From positions 1 to 64,000 of the forward strand of contig CANJQC010000005.1 of the NCBI GenBank assembly GCA_947476295.1: DNA of 64,000 bases, given 5' to 3'. The stretch comes from Planctomycetaceae bacterium (GTDB taxonomy: Bacteria > Planctomycetota > Planctomycetia > Planctomycetales > Planctomycetaceae). This document shows, one piece after another, positions 54,176-63,451 of this stretch; the stretch's first letter is position 1; each line of letters begins with the position of its first letter. Made by a program: the position numbers and the translations under genes. The notes under the pieces were generated by a model. It was not told where the DNA came from. It saw only the letters and a program-made list of their open reading frames with translations, and made no database searches.

Positions 54176-54373
54176 GATATCCCTTTATCCAAATGACTAT
54201 CTGTAGGTAGCCGTGAGGCGTCAGCCCACCGTTCGTTTGTGAGTTTTCACACACTCCACAGAGAAACGCAACCATTGAGGTTCTGACGGACATGAAAATC
54301 TCCTGGCAAAGAGAACTGTGGACGTCCTCCGCTACACTATCAGATCGCTGGATTTCTTTATCAGGGAGCCCGA

Positions 54374-55054
54374 ATGACGAAATACCGTGTGGCAGTTGAC
54401 GATCTTGAAGAATTGGCAGAACTGGATGGAAGCTGGCAACCTCCTGACTACATCGCCGTTCTGGTGGCACTGGGCGTCGATGGCGCGGCTCAAATCGAAC
54501 CGGAGGATCTTCGTGACATGTGCCTGCTTGCACTGCAGGATCTCGATCCGACGGAAGCTGCGGCAGTGTTGTTGAAGTACAAGCTGAGAACGAAACTCAC
54601 CGCAGGTCAAATCAAAAATTACAGCATCGAAAGTCAGCACGAACGCCTGTGGGAAAAATCCGCAGATCTGGAGGTCCATCACCCCATGTTCGAAGTTGCA
54701 AGTTTACTGAACGCCGTCAACGCGATGGCGTTTCCAACGCCGGATGCACTCAGGGTGTCGTTGAGCGTTCAATGTGACGATGCGGCAATGCTGGCGTTGT
54801 TCGAGAATACCATGGATCGTACATCGTTGGTCTGTCTGCTATCTGCAGGGATGCATAAATCAGCCATTCTGAATCGTTTTTTTGGCAAACAAATCGCGGA
54901 AGGAAGAGTTGCTGACGCTGATTCCATCATCTGGGGACTCCATGTGGACTCATCCGAAAAAACACTGATACGTTTGAAGATTACCAGTTCCGCTTATTGG
55001 CTGGGCGCAATTCATGAAACAGAATCGTTTGAATGGGATTCCTGTGTTAATTGA
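54374..55054 (+). CDS. hypothetical protein of unknown function
   Basis: A 226-residue soluble, mostly helical protein starting MTKYRVAVDDLEELAELDG. It has no signal peptide or membrane segment and is acidic. One stretch, DLDPTEAAAVLLKYKL, suggests a helical repeat-type fold, but no family is recognised. A clean start, codon-like composition and absence of shadow frames support it being real. It is isolated: a gene-poor region follows, and a short spacer separates it from the divergent glycosidase-like gene. Confidence 0.6.
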   Translation: MTKYRVAVDDLEELAELDGSWQPPDYIAVLVALGVDGAAQIEPEDLRDMCLLALQDLDPTEAAAVLLKYKLRTKLTAGQIKNYSIESQHERLWEKSADLEVHHPMFEVASLLNAVNAMAFPTPDALRVSLSVQCDDAAMLALFENTMDRTSLVCLLSAGMHKSAILNRFFGKQIAEGRVADADSIIWGLHVDSSEKTLIRLKITSSAYWLGAIHETESFEWDSCVN

Positions 55055-55251
55055 GCCAGTGGCATTCTCTCTTTGGGTTGATAGACCCGGAAATATTGAT
55101 AGTCGCCTTGCCGATAGTCTTCACTCGACTGTTCGCACTTCATATAAAACACCCGCTGTTCGAGCGGGCGAGGTTTATGGCGTCGCATCCCAGGTAGCCT
55201 CCCTGCTGACTGCTTCCGCTAACGGCTCCAGAATGTTGACGCAAACCAGCG

Positions 55252-55343
55252 GCGAGCGGCAGGCCTCCGAGCGATTCCAGGAGATTCATACGATCCATAA
55301 TTTACGCATTTGTGCTCGGAGGGCTGACGCCCTGCCGCTCGGC
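55252..55343. repeat. imperfect inverted-repeat element
   Basis: The left arm 55252-55273 (GCGAGCGGCAGG, then CCTCCGAGC) matches the complement of the right arm 55314-55343, except that the right arm carries a small extra hairpin, AGGGCTGACGCCCT. The 40 bases between are AT-richer. It resembles palindromic elements found between planctomycete genes. Confidence 0.55.
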
Positions 55344-55499
55344 AGGAAGCAGTACATCGCAAATTTCAAATTCACGCGCCGCCGCCGGTGACGCAGAAAA
55401 AAGCAAAGGGTTATTTCCTTATCCGCCTTCGATACACGTCGCCGCAAAGACACATCAATGCCCACACCACACACGAACCGGGTGCCAGTGCCGAAGAGG

Positions 55500-55750
55500 C
55501 GGTTAAAAAGACCTGCGACACGAAGGCCCTCGTGCTTGCCGATCTGGTACTCATTCGCCACCGAACCTGCAAGACTCGGGTTGCCCGTCGTATCATCCGC
55601 GTTACCGGCGATTTCCAATCGCCACGAAATCCATACTGAACGTGTTGACACCTCTGCCAAACGTGACCATGCCAGCCAAGCCCGAGTCGCTTAACCGCAT
55701 CCCGACAACACTACCGTACAAAACACCGACGGCCAGATTCTGAACAAAAA
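55500..55750 (-). pseudogene. remnant of a formylglycine-generating-enzyme-like (SUMF1/FGE) protein
   Basis: A reverse-strand frame reads LAGMVTFGRGVNTFSMDFV and stops after AIGNRR. A shifted frame continues with AGNADDTTGNPSLAGSV and ANEYQIGKHEG. This order (NxFSMDFVxIGN, GNADDTTG, YQIGKxEV) is the N-terminal pattern of planctomycete SUMF1/FGE-sulfatase-domain proteins with exported ends. The catalytic part is missing, and at least one frameshift is present. The rest has been deleted or has decayed. Confidence 0.5.
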
Positions 55751-56361
55751 CTCAGGTTTCATCATCAACTAACCCCTGTTAAAAATGCCGTCGCATGTTG
55801 ATGCTGCTCATCACAAAATCAACGTCGCAGAAAACATTCGCCCCACTGACCGACCTCCAGCTCGTGTTAAGCAGTGTATCCAGTTCAGAAACAACCGCGG
55901 GTGCCACGATGGTTGCCGGGGATCGCGATCACAGGGCGATACTTTCGCTGCAGCACACATCGACTGACGACGGACAGGACGTTTCCATACGCATTCTCAA
56001 CTACAATCGATTTGGTTCGAGGCGGGCGGGACAGCCGTGGTATCTCGCTCGATTCTGATTGGAGAGGTTTTGAGCGTCGTTCCGCTGGTCATGTAAGGAG
56101 GCGATTTCAAGGTCTAAATTGCAGTCTGGACGCACGTTCGCGGAAAACTTGTGGGAATTTATCTGCCCGTTCGTCCCGTTTCATGATGAACTGCGCTCGC
56201 TCTAGGTCGTTCTGAGGCGTAAATCCAGTGGCAGGCACGTTTTTCGGGGAAGAAGATTGATTTGCAAACCGTAAGACCGAGAATCTGACTTGCATTTCTC
56301 GCGTATGGTGGAATCGCTTGTAGGGTTTGCGGCGTGTTTTGATGATTGGACAGGTGGAACG

Positions 56362-58824
56362 ATGTGGTTCGATAAATGCACGCAGCAAAACCGGCGGCGA
56401 AGTTCGGCAACTCGTGCATTTCGAGTGGAAACCATAGAAGTCCTTGAGCAACGCTCTCTGCTGAGCGCTGTAACGGTCGAGTTGGTGGCTGATCACGACA
56501 ACACCATATACAACGTGTTGCCGGGTAACATTTCAAATGGTCAAGGTAAGTACATTGTCACGGGCGGTGCGACGGGAGCAGTGGTGGTGCGCCGCGGCTT
56601 GGTGTCGTTTAGTGTGGCCTCTGCCGGGATTCCGGCTGGTGCTACGATTCTGGACGTGGTGCTCAGCTTGAATCTGGCTGAGACCATTGGTGGTTCTGCA
56701 AACGTCAGTGTTCATAAACTGTTGAAAGCTTGGGGGGAGGCCGGATCAGACGCAGCCAGCAATGAATTCGACGGCGCGCCAGCTCAGCAGTTTGATGCGA
56801 CATGGCTGTTTTCCATGTTCGATGGCACAGCCTGGTCTAACGCGGGCGGTGATTTTTCCGGGGCCTCAGCGTCGGTCTCGGTTGATTCACTCGGCGTCTA
56901 TGAATGGATTGGAGGCGACTTGATTGGCGACGTGCAGGAATGGCTGGACGATCCGGGTCTGAATCATGGATGGCTTGTACAAGGCGCCGAAGTTGCCGGA
57001 AACGTGAAAGGCTTCGACAGTCGCGATTCGACAAACACCGTGCTGCGACCGACGCTGGAAATCACTTACGAAGAACCCCTGCTGCCATCTATCGTTGAAG
57101 GTCGCAAGTTCTTGGATCGCAACGCAGATGGCATTCATCTTTCGACCGCAGTCGCCAACCTGCAGCTTCAATACTCTCAAGGGCGAGATTTTTACAATGT
57201 CTACGGTGGTCAGGAATACTGGTATCGGTCGCAGACCAACAATGCTTGGTACTTCGTCACACCATCAGGAAATCTGACACGATGGAATGGCGAGGCGGGA
57301 CGTCTCACAGGTCAAACCGTCGAATCGCTCGATCCGCATGTCTGGTACACGCCATCGGCGTTGAATTCCAACAGTTCAGCGGCGGCGGAACCGTGGCTGA
57401 ACGGGTTTAAATTTGAACTGGTCGATTCCTCTGACAATGTGATCGCAACAACCACGACACGGGACATTGATCGAAACGGCGACGGCATTATTCAGAAAGA
57501 AGCTGAACAAGGCTGGTATCGATTCGAAAACGTCGGTTCTGGCAAATTTACCATTCGCGAAGTCCCGCTGAATGGTTGGGTTCAAAGTGCATCTGCGACA
57601 TCGCCGCTCGCCAAGACCGCGTATTCGCTTGACAGATCGTTGGGCCTGAAGTTCACCGGAAAATACCACGAAAACTATGGTGGTCGAGGCGAACGCTGGC
57701 TCGGAGCGTTAGGGGCTCAATGGTATTACGTGACTCCGACCGGTGATCTGTACAAGTGGAACGGAGCGGCAGCTTCAACAAGCATTCTGGTCCAGGGGAC
57801 GATGGTCGCTTCGCTGGGTATGTCCTATTACAACGACCCCTCCCTGATCTGGGCAGCGGTGAATCCGACATTCACCGTGACATCCGGCACCGTTGTACGG
57901 CGCGAAGACGTTGGAAACTATCGGCCAGCGGTCATCAGTGGTCGCAAGTGGCATGATCGCAATCCGGACGGAGTGCGAAACACGTCTTTGTATGATTCCA
58001 GCCTCCCGATTCTGCTGGATCCGACGGCTACCACGATGCCCGGTTCAGGCGATGGCCCAAGTTATCTGGTCTGGGTGCAGAACGCTCTGACAGGCAGCCT
58101 GACTCAGGTGACGTATACGCTTAATCCCTCCACTCGCGTAGCACGCTACACAAACAGTAATAGTTCCTCCAGTGCAACAGTCAGCATTTCAGGCATTGTC
58201 GGATCCGATCCGGAATCTGTCGCCGCATATCTTTATGCAGAGGAGCCATGGCTGAACGGCTGGAAGTTTGAACTGCTCAATGATCGTGGTTACGTCGTCG
58301 CCACGTCCGTTTCTGCCAATCGTGATCTCAATCAGAACTTGACCATCGAACCGGAACAGGAACAAGGCTGGTACCTGTTCGACGGTCTTTTGCCCGGAAA
58401 ATACACTATTCGCGAAGTGCAGAAGCCGGGCTGGATTCAGGTGTCACCCTCACCCGTCAACATACAGACTACGCTAGCCAGTCTGCAGACACAGTATGGT
58501 TTCAAACCCGCAACGAAAGATTCATACAACTTTGGCAGTCTGAACGAACGCTGGTTCCAGAGTCGCGAGAATGCATGGTTCTATATCACACCGAGTGGAA
58601 CATTGTATGAATGGGATAGAAACAGCGGCGGGACGAATGGCCCCGCGCGAGGCACTCAGATTTCACAACTGTCCGGCGGTGTGTACCTCAATCCAAACCT
58701 ATTGTACTCGCCATCGAATTCCAAGGTCACCGTCGTAAGCGGTTCGATCATCAACGATCGCTACTTTGGAAACCATAAACTCCTCGATGGCGTATTCTCA
58801 TCACTCGCAGGACAGATTCAGTAA
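56362..58824 (+). CDS. large secreted surface protein with DNRLRE-like and SdrD/Cna-B-like repeats
   Basis: An 820-residue exported protein. The N-terminus has the planctomycete surface-protein motif, here VLEQRSLLSA, near residue 30 instead of a classical signal. Residues about 35-260 look like a DNRLRE-type beta domain (VVRRGLVSFSV, DVQEWLDDPGLNHGWLVQG). The rest holds repeated SdrD/Cna-B-like units: GRKFLDRNADG / GRKWHDRNPDG, EPWLNGFKFELVD / EPWLNGWKFELLN, GKFTIREVPLNGWVQ / GKYTIREVQKPGWIQ. Between them is a third repeated motif, WYFVTPSGNLTRW / WYYVTPTGDLYKW / WFYITPSGTLYEW. AGGTGG 5 bases before ATG 56362 fixes the start. It is probably a cell-wall or matrix protein. Confidence 0.85.
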   Translation: MWFDKCTQQNRRRSSATRAFRVETIEVLEQRSLLSAVTVELVADHDNTIYNVLPGNISNGQGKYIVTGGATGAVVVRRGLVSFSVASAGIPAGATILDVVLSLNLAETIGGSANVSVHKLLKAWGEAGSDAASNEFDGAPAQQFDATWLFSMFDGTAWSNAGGDFSGASASVSVDSLGVYEWIGGDLIGDVQEWLDDPGLNHGWLVQGAEVAGNVKGFDSRDSTNTVLRPTLEITYEEPLLPSIVEGRKFLDRNADGIHLSTAVANLQLQYSQGRDFYNVYGGQEYWYRSQTNNAWYFVTPSGNLTRWNGEAGRLTGQTVESLDPHVWYTPSALNSNSSAAAEPWLNGFKFELVDSSDNVIATTTTRDIDRNGDGIIQKEAEQGWYRFENVGSGKFTIREVPLNGWVQSASATSPLAKTAYSLDRSLGLKFTGKYHENYGGRGERWLGALGAQWYYVTPTGDLYKWNGAAASTSILVQGTMVASLGMSYYNDPSLIWAAVNPTFTVTSGTVVRREDVGNYRPAVISGRKWHDRNPDGVRNTSLYDSSLPILLDPTATTMPGSGDGPSYLVWVQNALTGSLTQVTYTLNPSTRVARYTNSNSSSSATVSISGIVGSDPESVAAYLYAEEPWLNGWKFELLNDRGYVVATSVSANRDLNQNLTIEPEQEQGWYLFDGLLPGKYTIREVQKPGWIQVSPSPVNIQTTLASLQTQYGFKPATKDSYNFGSLNERWFQSRENAWFYITPSGTLYEWDRNSGGTNGPARGTQISQLSGGVYLNPNLLYSPSNSKVTVVSGSIINDRYFGNHKLLDGVFSSLAGQIQ

Positions 58825-58921
58825 TGCGTTTGAACAGCAGTATCGATGGGAAAAATGGGCAGCAAGAAATAAAGTATACGCCGTTCAAGCATTCTTCCTA
58901 GGTGCTTATAAATCTGTGCTT

Positions 58922-59518
58922 TTAGATGGATTCCGTGCCTAAAACTTCCTGCAGATGCGCCACTGTGCGAGTGAGTGTGACGCGGATGGCACCATCCGAT
59001 TTCCCAATGCGATTGGCGATTTCTTTGGTCGGCAGGCCTTCGATAAAACGGAGACGGAGTACTTCACGCTGTTCGTCGTTGAGCTCTGCAATCGCCTGCT
59101 GAAGCTGAAATTCCTTCTGGTCGCGGGAAAATGCCTGGCTGGGTGACGTCATGCTGGCAATAAGCATGTTAATGAAGCCAAATCCGTCACCACCCGCTAC
59201 GGGTGCATCCATCGAAACTTCCCGCGCTGCACTTCGTTTTTGAGCCCCCACATGGTGGCGATGCGCATCGATGATCCGCTGTTCGGCAAGCTGACACAGA
59301 AGTCGAAACGGGTCGCGGCCCTCCACCTGGAACTGGTCGATTGAGGACAACGCGGAGACGATGACGTCCTGCACAATGTCTTCCGGTTCAACTCGTGACC
59401 GCAATGCCGGTCCAATATTGCGATCAGAGTAAGCCAGTAGTTGCCGTCGATGCGATTCTATAAACGCCGCCAATTCGTCTGGTGTGGAAATGCTTGATAC
59501 GTGATCAGAATTCGACAT
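58922..59518 (-). CDS. ECF-type RNA polymerase sigma factor
   Basis: A 198-residue ECF sigma factor. Region 2 has RSRVEPEDIVQDVIVSALSS and FRLLCQLAEQRIIDAHRHH. Region 4 has LNDEQREVLRLRFIEGLPTK and IANRIGKSDGAIRVTLTRTV. The ATG at 59518 (MSNSDHVSSIS) is preferred to the open frame from 59662, which would run under the divergent kinase. The gene is divergent from a Ser/Thr kinase gene, a pairing common in planctomycetes where the kinase may control the sigma factor. Confidence 0.9.
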   Translation of the reverse strand: MSNSDHVSSISTPDELAAFIESHRRQLLAYSDRNIGPALRSRVEPEDIVQDVIVSALSSIDQFQVEGRDPFRLLCQLAEQRIIDAHRHHVGAQKRSAAREVSMDAPVAGGDGFGFINMLIASMTSPSQAFSRDQKEFQLQQAIAELNDEQREVLRLRFIEGLPTKEIANRIGKSDGAIRVTLTRTVAHLQEVLGTESI

Positions 59519-59654
59519 GGAAACCTCGCCTGGGGCCGAAAGGTGCGGGACGGGCGGGGCGAGTATAGCAACTCCCTCCGCTGGACTCTCGTCGCCGGAA
59601 CAGTTACTTTGTCTTCTCTGCAAACATGCTTTTCCGAATGGATTCTTAGCCTCC

Positions 59655-61856
59655 GTGACCACTGCATCACCACTTACCGAGGAAGACTGGTCAAAGCTGA
59701 CTCAGACGCTGGAAGCGTTTGCGAACGCTTGGGAATCTTCGCCGTTTCCGCCATCTATCGTCGAATTCCTGACGACTGGTGGTTCAGGGCTGCGGCGGGA
59801 GCTGGTGTCGGAACTCATTAAGCTGGATCTGGAAAACCGTTGGCAACGCGGATTGCGGAAACTGGTCGAAGATTATGCGGATGATGTACCGGACCTGGAC
59901 GCCATCGTGACCGTAGCCCTTGTCTTTGAAGAGTACCATATTCGCAAGACCGCCGGCGATCATGTTTCTCCTACAGAGATTTTTAAGCGATTCCCCGCGC
60001 TGGCTGGAGAACTGGACGGTCTGTTTCGTCTCGATCCCGCGCTGCGTTCTACGTTCATGTCCGGTGAAGGTCCGACAGCAACGATTGAGTTGTCACCGGG
60101 CGAAACGATTGATGATTTCGATTTGCTGCTGAGGCTTGGTCGCGGTGCGTTTGCGACGGTGTTTCTGGCACGGCAGAAATCGATGCAGCGTCTGGTGGCG
60201 CTAAAGGTCTCCGCAGACAAAGGCACAGAACCACAGACGCTGGCACAGCTGGACCATGACAACATCATTCGCGTTTATGATCAGCGACTTCTGCCTGAAC
60301 GATCGCTGCGACTGTTGTATATGCAGTATGCCGCAGGAGGAACGCTGGCAGACGTCATTCACCGAATGAATGTCATTCCGCAGTCCGACTGGAGCGGCCA
60401 GAGTTATCTGAGGGCAATTGATGCGGAGCTTGACGACCATGGTGAAGCCCGCCCAACGGAATCCTCGATTCGCCGCCAGATCGCGGAGATGTCGTGGCCG
60501 CAGGTGGTTTGCTGGATTGGAAATCAGCTTGCGCTCGCCCTGAACTATGCGCATCGCGCGGGCGTGCTGCATCGGGATATTAAGCCGGCAAATGTCCTGA
60601 TTACTGCCGAAGGTGTGCCGAAGCTGGCTGACTTTAATATCAGCTTCGGATCGATGCTGGAAGGAGTTTCCGCTGAAGAAAATATGGGCGGCAGTCTGGC
60701 ATACATGTCGCCCGAACACCTGGAAGCCTGCAATCCGAAGCATCCAAACACCGCATCAGACATGGACGGTCGCAGCGATCTGTTTTCATTGGCAATTGTG
60801 CTGTGTGAGTTGCTCACGGGGCAGCGTCCGTTTGATCATGGCTGGCATCATGTGCCACGCCTGCAGCGATTCGAAACCATGACGGACAGCCGTCGAACGG
60901 GGCTGACGGACTTTTTCCTGCGTTCGTTATGTGTGACCGAGGATTGTGACTTGGGTGATGTCTTCAAGCGGTGCCTAGCACCATACCCGGAGGAACGATT
61001 CGCCAGCGGCCAAGCGCTTGCAAATGCACTGGATCTTTGTCAGCACCCTGAAGCTCGGCGGCTGTTATGCGATAACGTGACGGGCTGGAAGCAGGTTGTA
61101 CGACGATGGCCGTTGACGTCAATCATAGTGCTGACCGTAATTCCGAACCTGATCGGAGCCATCTTCAACTTTCTGTACAACCGTAGCGAAATCAAGTCCT
61201 CCATGCCGGATGCTGATCCAGTATTCATGAGGATCATGGCGATAATCAACCTGATTACTTTTCCGACGGGAATGCTGAGTGCTGGCTGGATAGCCGGATC
61301 TGTGACCCGGGCCACGCGCATCGACGAACAGTCGCGTCTGAATGCAGCGGAACTTCAGGAACGAAGACGGCGCTGTCTTCAGTTGGGAAATGTGGCGTCA
61401 ATCGTCGGACTGACACTGTGGTTGATCGCCGCACCGGCCTATCCGATTTTGCTGCATCTGTTGCTAGGCGAGGTGCCTGCAACGATTTACGTGCATTTCG
61501 TTGCATCGCTGACTCTTTGTGGACTGATTGCGGCCGCATATCCGTTCTTTGGCGTTTCACTACTGGCAACTCGCTGCCTTTATCCTTCACTTGTGCATTG
61601 GGATACGATGTCAAAGGAAGAATTGCCAGCGATGAAACAACTGGCACGCAATATGTGGATTCACCTGATTCTGGCCGCATCCGTTCCGATGCTGTCGGTG
61701 ATGATCTACGCGCTGAGTGGCCTTGATCGGCGTTTCGCACTCGTGGCACTGGCCGCAGGCGGAACGATCGGTTTCGCCATTGCTGTCTCTGCATTTCGCC
61801 TTGTGCAGCAGGACCTGCAGGTGCTGATCAAATTCATTGAACGCAGCTCGCGCTGA
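59655..61856 (+). CDS. transmembrane Ser/Thr protein kinase with DFN in place of DFG
   Basis: A kinase of about 733 residues. After ~150 N-terminal helical residues the kinase domain has the glycine loop LGRGAFATVF (161-170), lysine K184 (VALKVSA), and the catalytic loop HRDIKPANVL (D308, K310, N313). The metal-binding motif reads DFN (326-328) and APE reads SPE. An insert of ~35 residues follows the N-lobe. The C-terminal ~250 residues carry about six hydrophobic segments (e.g. SIIVLTVIPNLIGAIFNFL, ILAASVPMLSVMIYALSG), so the kinase sits in the cytoplasm before a membrane domain. The frame opens at ATG 59517, but this overlaps the divergent sigma-factor start, so the GTG at 59655 is chosen. 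Confidence 0.85.
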   Translation: MTTASPLTEEDWSKLTQTLEAFANAWESSPFPPSIVEFLTTGGSGLRRELVSELIKLDLENRWQRGLRKLVEDYADDVPDLDAIVTVALVFEEYHIRKTAGDHVSPTEIFKRFPALAGELDGLFRLDPALRSTFMSGEGPTATIELSPGETIDDFDLLLRLGRGAFATVFLARQKSMQRLVALKVSADKGTEPQTLAQLDHDNIIRVYDQRLLPERSLRLLYMQYAAGGTLADVIHRMNVIPQSDWSGQSYLRAIDAELDDHGEARPTESSIRRQIAEMSWPQVVCWIGNQLALALNYAHRAGVLHRDIKPANVLITAEGVPKLADFNISFGSMLEGVSAEENMGGSLAYMSPEHLEACNPKHPNTASDMDGRSDLFSLAIVLCELLTGQRPFDHGWHHVPRLQRFETMTDSRRTGLTDFFLRSLCVTEDCDLGDVFKRCLAPYPEERFASGQALANALDLCQHPEARRLLCDNVTGWKQVVRRWPLTSIIVLTVIPNLIGAIFNFLYNRSEIKSSMPDADPVFMRIMAIINLITFPTGMLSAGWIAGSVTRATRIDEQSRLNAAELQERRRRCLQLGNVASIVGLTLWLIAAPAYPILLHLLLGEVPATIYVHFVASLTLCGLIAAAYPFFGVSLLATRCLYPSLVHWDTMSKEELPAMKQLARNMWIHLILAASVPMLSVMIYALSGLDRRFALVALAAGGTIGFAIAVSAFRLVQQDLQVLIKFIERSSR

Positions 61857-61980
61857 TACACCCACGGTCCAATCCAAGGGGCCTCAAATGTTCAGGCCTC
61901 GACGCCGGGCACCGGGTGCGGGTTGACCTATGAGCGCCAGGCGAAGTGTGTGTTTGCACGCATTTGCCGTTTAAGCAGAC

Positions 61981-63201
61981 TCATCCCGCCGCTAGCTGCG
62001 TCAGCGATTCACGCATTTCGGCCGCACTGCGAAATCGAGCAGCCGGATCATGCTCAAGGGCGCGATTCAGAAACTTCACAAGTTCTGACGGGGCGTTGGA
62101 GATACGCTGCTGAATCGGAATCGGGCCGTTTCTGAGGATGGACTCGATCGAATCGCAACCTTCGCTGAAGTCGTAAATCGAAGCATCGCTGATCAGTGTG
62201 TACAACGTCGCAGCCACAGAAAACAGATCGGCTTTTGGTGTGGCGTAGCGGCTGTTTTCAATCTGCTCAGGTGCCATATAACTGAGCGTGCCTTTGATTT
62301 CATTCTCTCCACTGAATCGACTGAGCCCCACATCCGCAAAACTCTTTGCCAGACCGAAATCCGCCAGCTTTGCTTTGAGTCCATCGTCATGCTGCGAGAC
62401 GAGGATATTCCTCGGTTTAATGTCACGATGAATCACGCCGGCGGCGTGGGCGTGAGCAAGTCCGTCAAGAACCTGGCGAATCAATCCGCAAGCGACTCGA
62501 ATCCTATCTGTTATCTTCCTGCTTCGAAGCACGGCCATCAGATCAATAACGGCGACATATTCCATGATCAGAAAGACATGGCTGCTTTCGACGCCTGTAT
62601 CTATAAACCGCACGATCCGTTTGTGGTCAAGTTGACGCAGCAGGGAGGCTTCCCGAATCATGGACTTCACAAGCACATCATCGGCGATCATCGAGGGTGC
62701 GATAAGTTTAACGGCAACCACTTCGCCCGTCTGCGGATGAACGGCTCTGTGAACGACCCCCATTGTGCCACTGCCAATCTGTTCAGCCAGCTTATAGCCG
62801 CGAACGGATGTCGGCGGCGGTTCCATCAGATCGGTGTTAGTAAGGGACACGAAAATGCCAGGCGTATCAATGCAATCCAATGGATCATCTGCAGCCTCTT
62901 CAATCAGAACTCGGATAAGCGTTCTGCCACCGCTGATCGTGTCGCCATCTTTAAGCAGGCGTTCGGCAATGCGTTCACCGTTCACGAAAGTCCCATTTGC
63001 ACTTTTCAGATCTCGCACATAGCAGCGGGGTGGATCGATTTCGATCTGCAAATGATTGCGCGAGACAACTAGATCGTCTACCAGACGCAGACTGGAACTA
63101 TCCGAACGTCCCAGCGAAAACGTGTCTTGACCACGGAACGTAAATACCTTCCCAGCCGCCGGCCCGTCCAGGACTTCAAGGACCACTGCTGGCGAAGGCA
63201 T
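61981..63201 (-). CDS. FHA domain-containing Ser/Thr protein kinase
   Basis: A 406-residue soluble kinase. Residues about 5-100 form an FHA domain that binds phosphothreonine, with GRS (31-33), SRNH (47-50), DLKSANGTFVNG (64-75). The kinase domain (about 135-400) has QIGSGTMGVVHRA, VAVKL, HRDIKPRNIL (D260), DFG (281-283) and MAPEQIENSRY. No membrane segment is seen. FHA-kinase order suggests it is recruited by phosphorylated partners, possibly including the neighbouring membrane kinase, with which it converges. The start at ATG 63201 is directly before the FHA strand and is natural. Confidence 0.92.
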   Translation of the reverse strand: MPSPAVVLEVLDGPAAGKVFTFRGQDTFSLGRSDSSSLRLVDDLVVSRNHLQIEIDPPRCYVRDLKSANGTFVNGERIAERLLKDGDTISGGRTLIRVLIEEAADDPLDCIDTPGIFVSLTNTDLMEPPPTSVRGYKLAEQIGSGTMGVVHRAVHPQTGEVVAVKLIAPSMIADDVLVKSMIREASLLRQLDHKRIVRFIDTGVESSHVFLIMEYVAVIDLMAVLRSRKITDRIRVACGLIRQVLDGLAHAHAAGVIHRDIKPRNILVSQHDDGLKAKLADFGLAKSFADVGLSRFSGENEIKGTLSYMAPEQIENSRYATPKADLFSVAATLYTLISDASIYDFSEGCDSIESILRNGPIPIQQRISNAPSELVKFLNRALEHDPAARFRSAAEMRESLTQLAAG

Positions 63202-63451
63202 GCGAAAATCCCTAAAAACATCGAGTGCATCCAGAAGAACGACGATGCGCGCACATCACAAGCTATCATGCCGCCCTAGGGGCGAATTTGCAAGTGCGAA
63301 GTTGCAAAGCGCCAACAATCCTGGCTTCCGGGGAAATTGCCCCATTTAATATGCATGAGGCTGCCTCAGAAACGGGACGCTTCCCAGCCAAGTCTCGGAC
63401 ATAAAGAATCGCAACTCTAACCCGCCGGTACAGGCATGAGCCAAGAATTCA

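Larger units (their letters stand above)
55055..56361. other. 1.3-kb gene-poor region with remnants and a repeat
   Basis: No intact gene is supported. It holds an inverted-repeat element (55252-55343) and the remains of a formylglycine-generating-enzyme-like gene (about 55500-55750, reverse). The part from 55760 to 56280 shows only weak frames on both strands. The last ~80 bases carry the leader and Shine-Dalgarno of the surface-protein gene. Confidence 0.5.
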
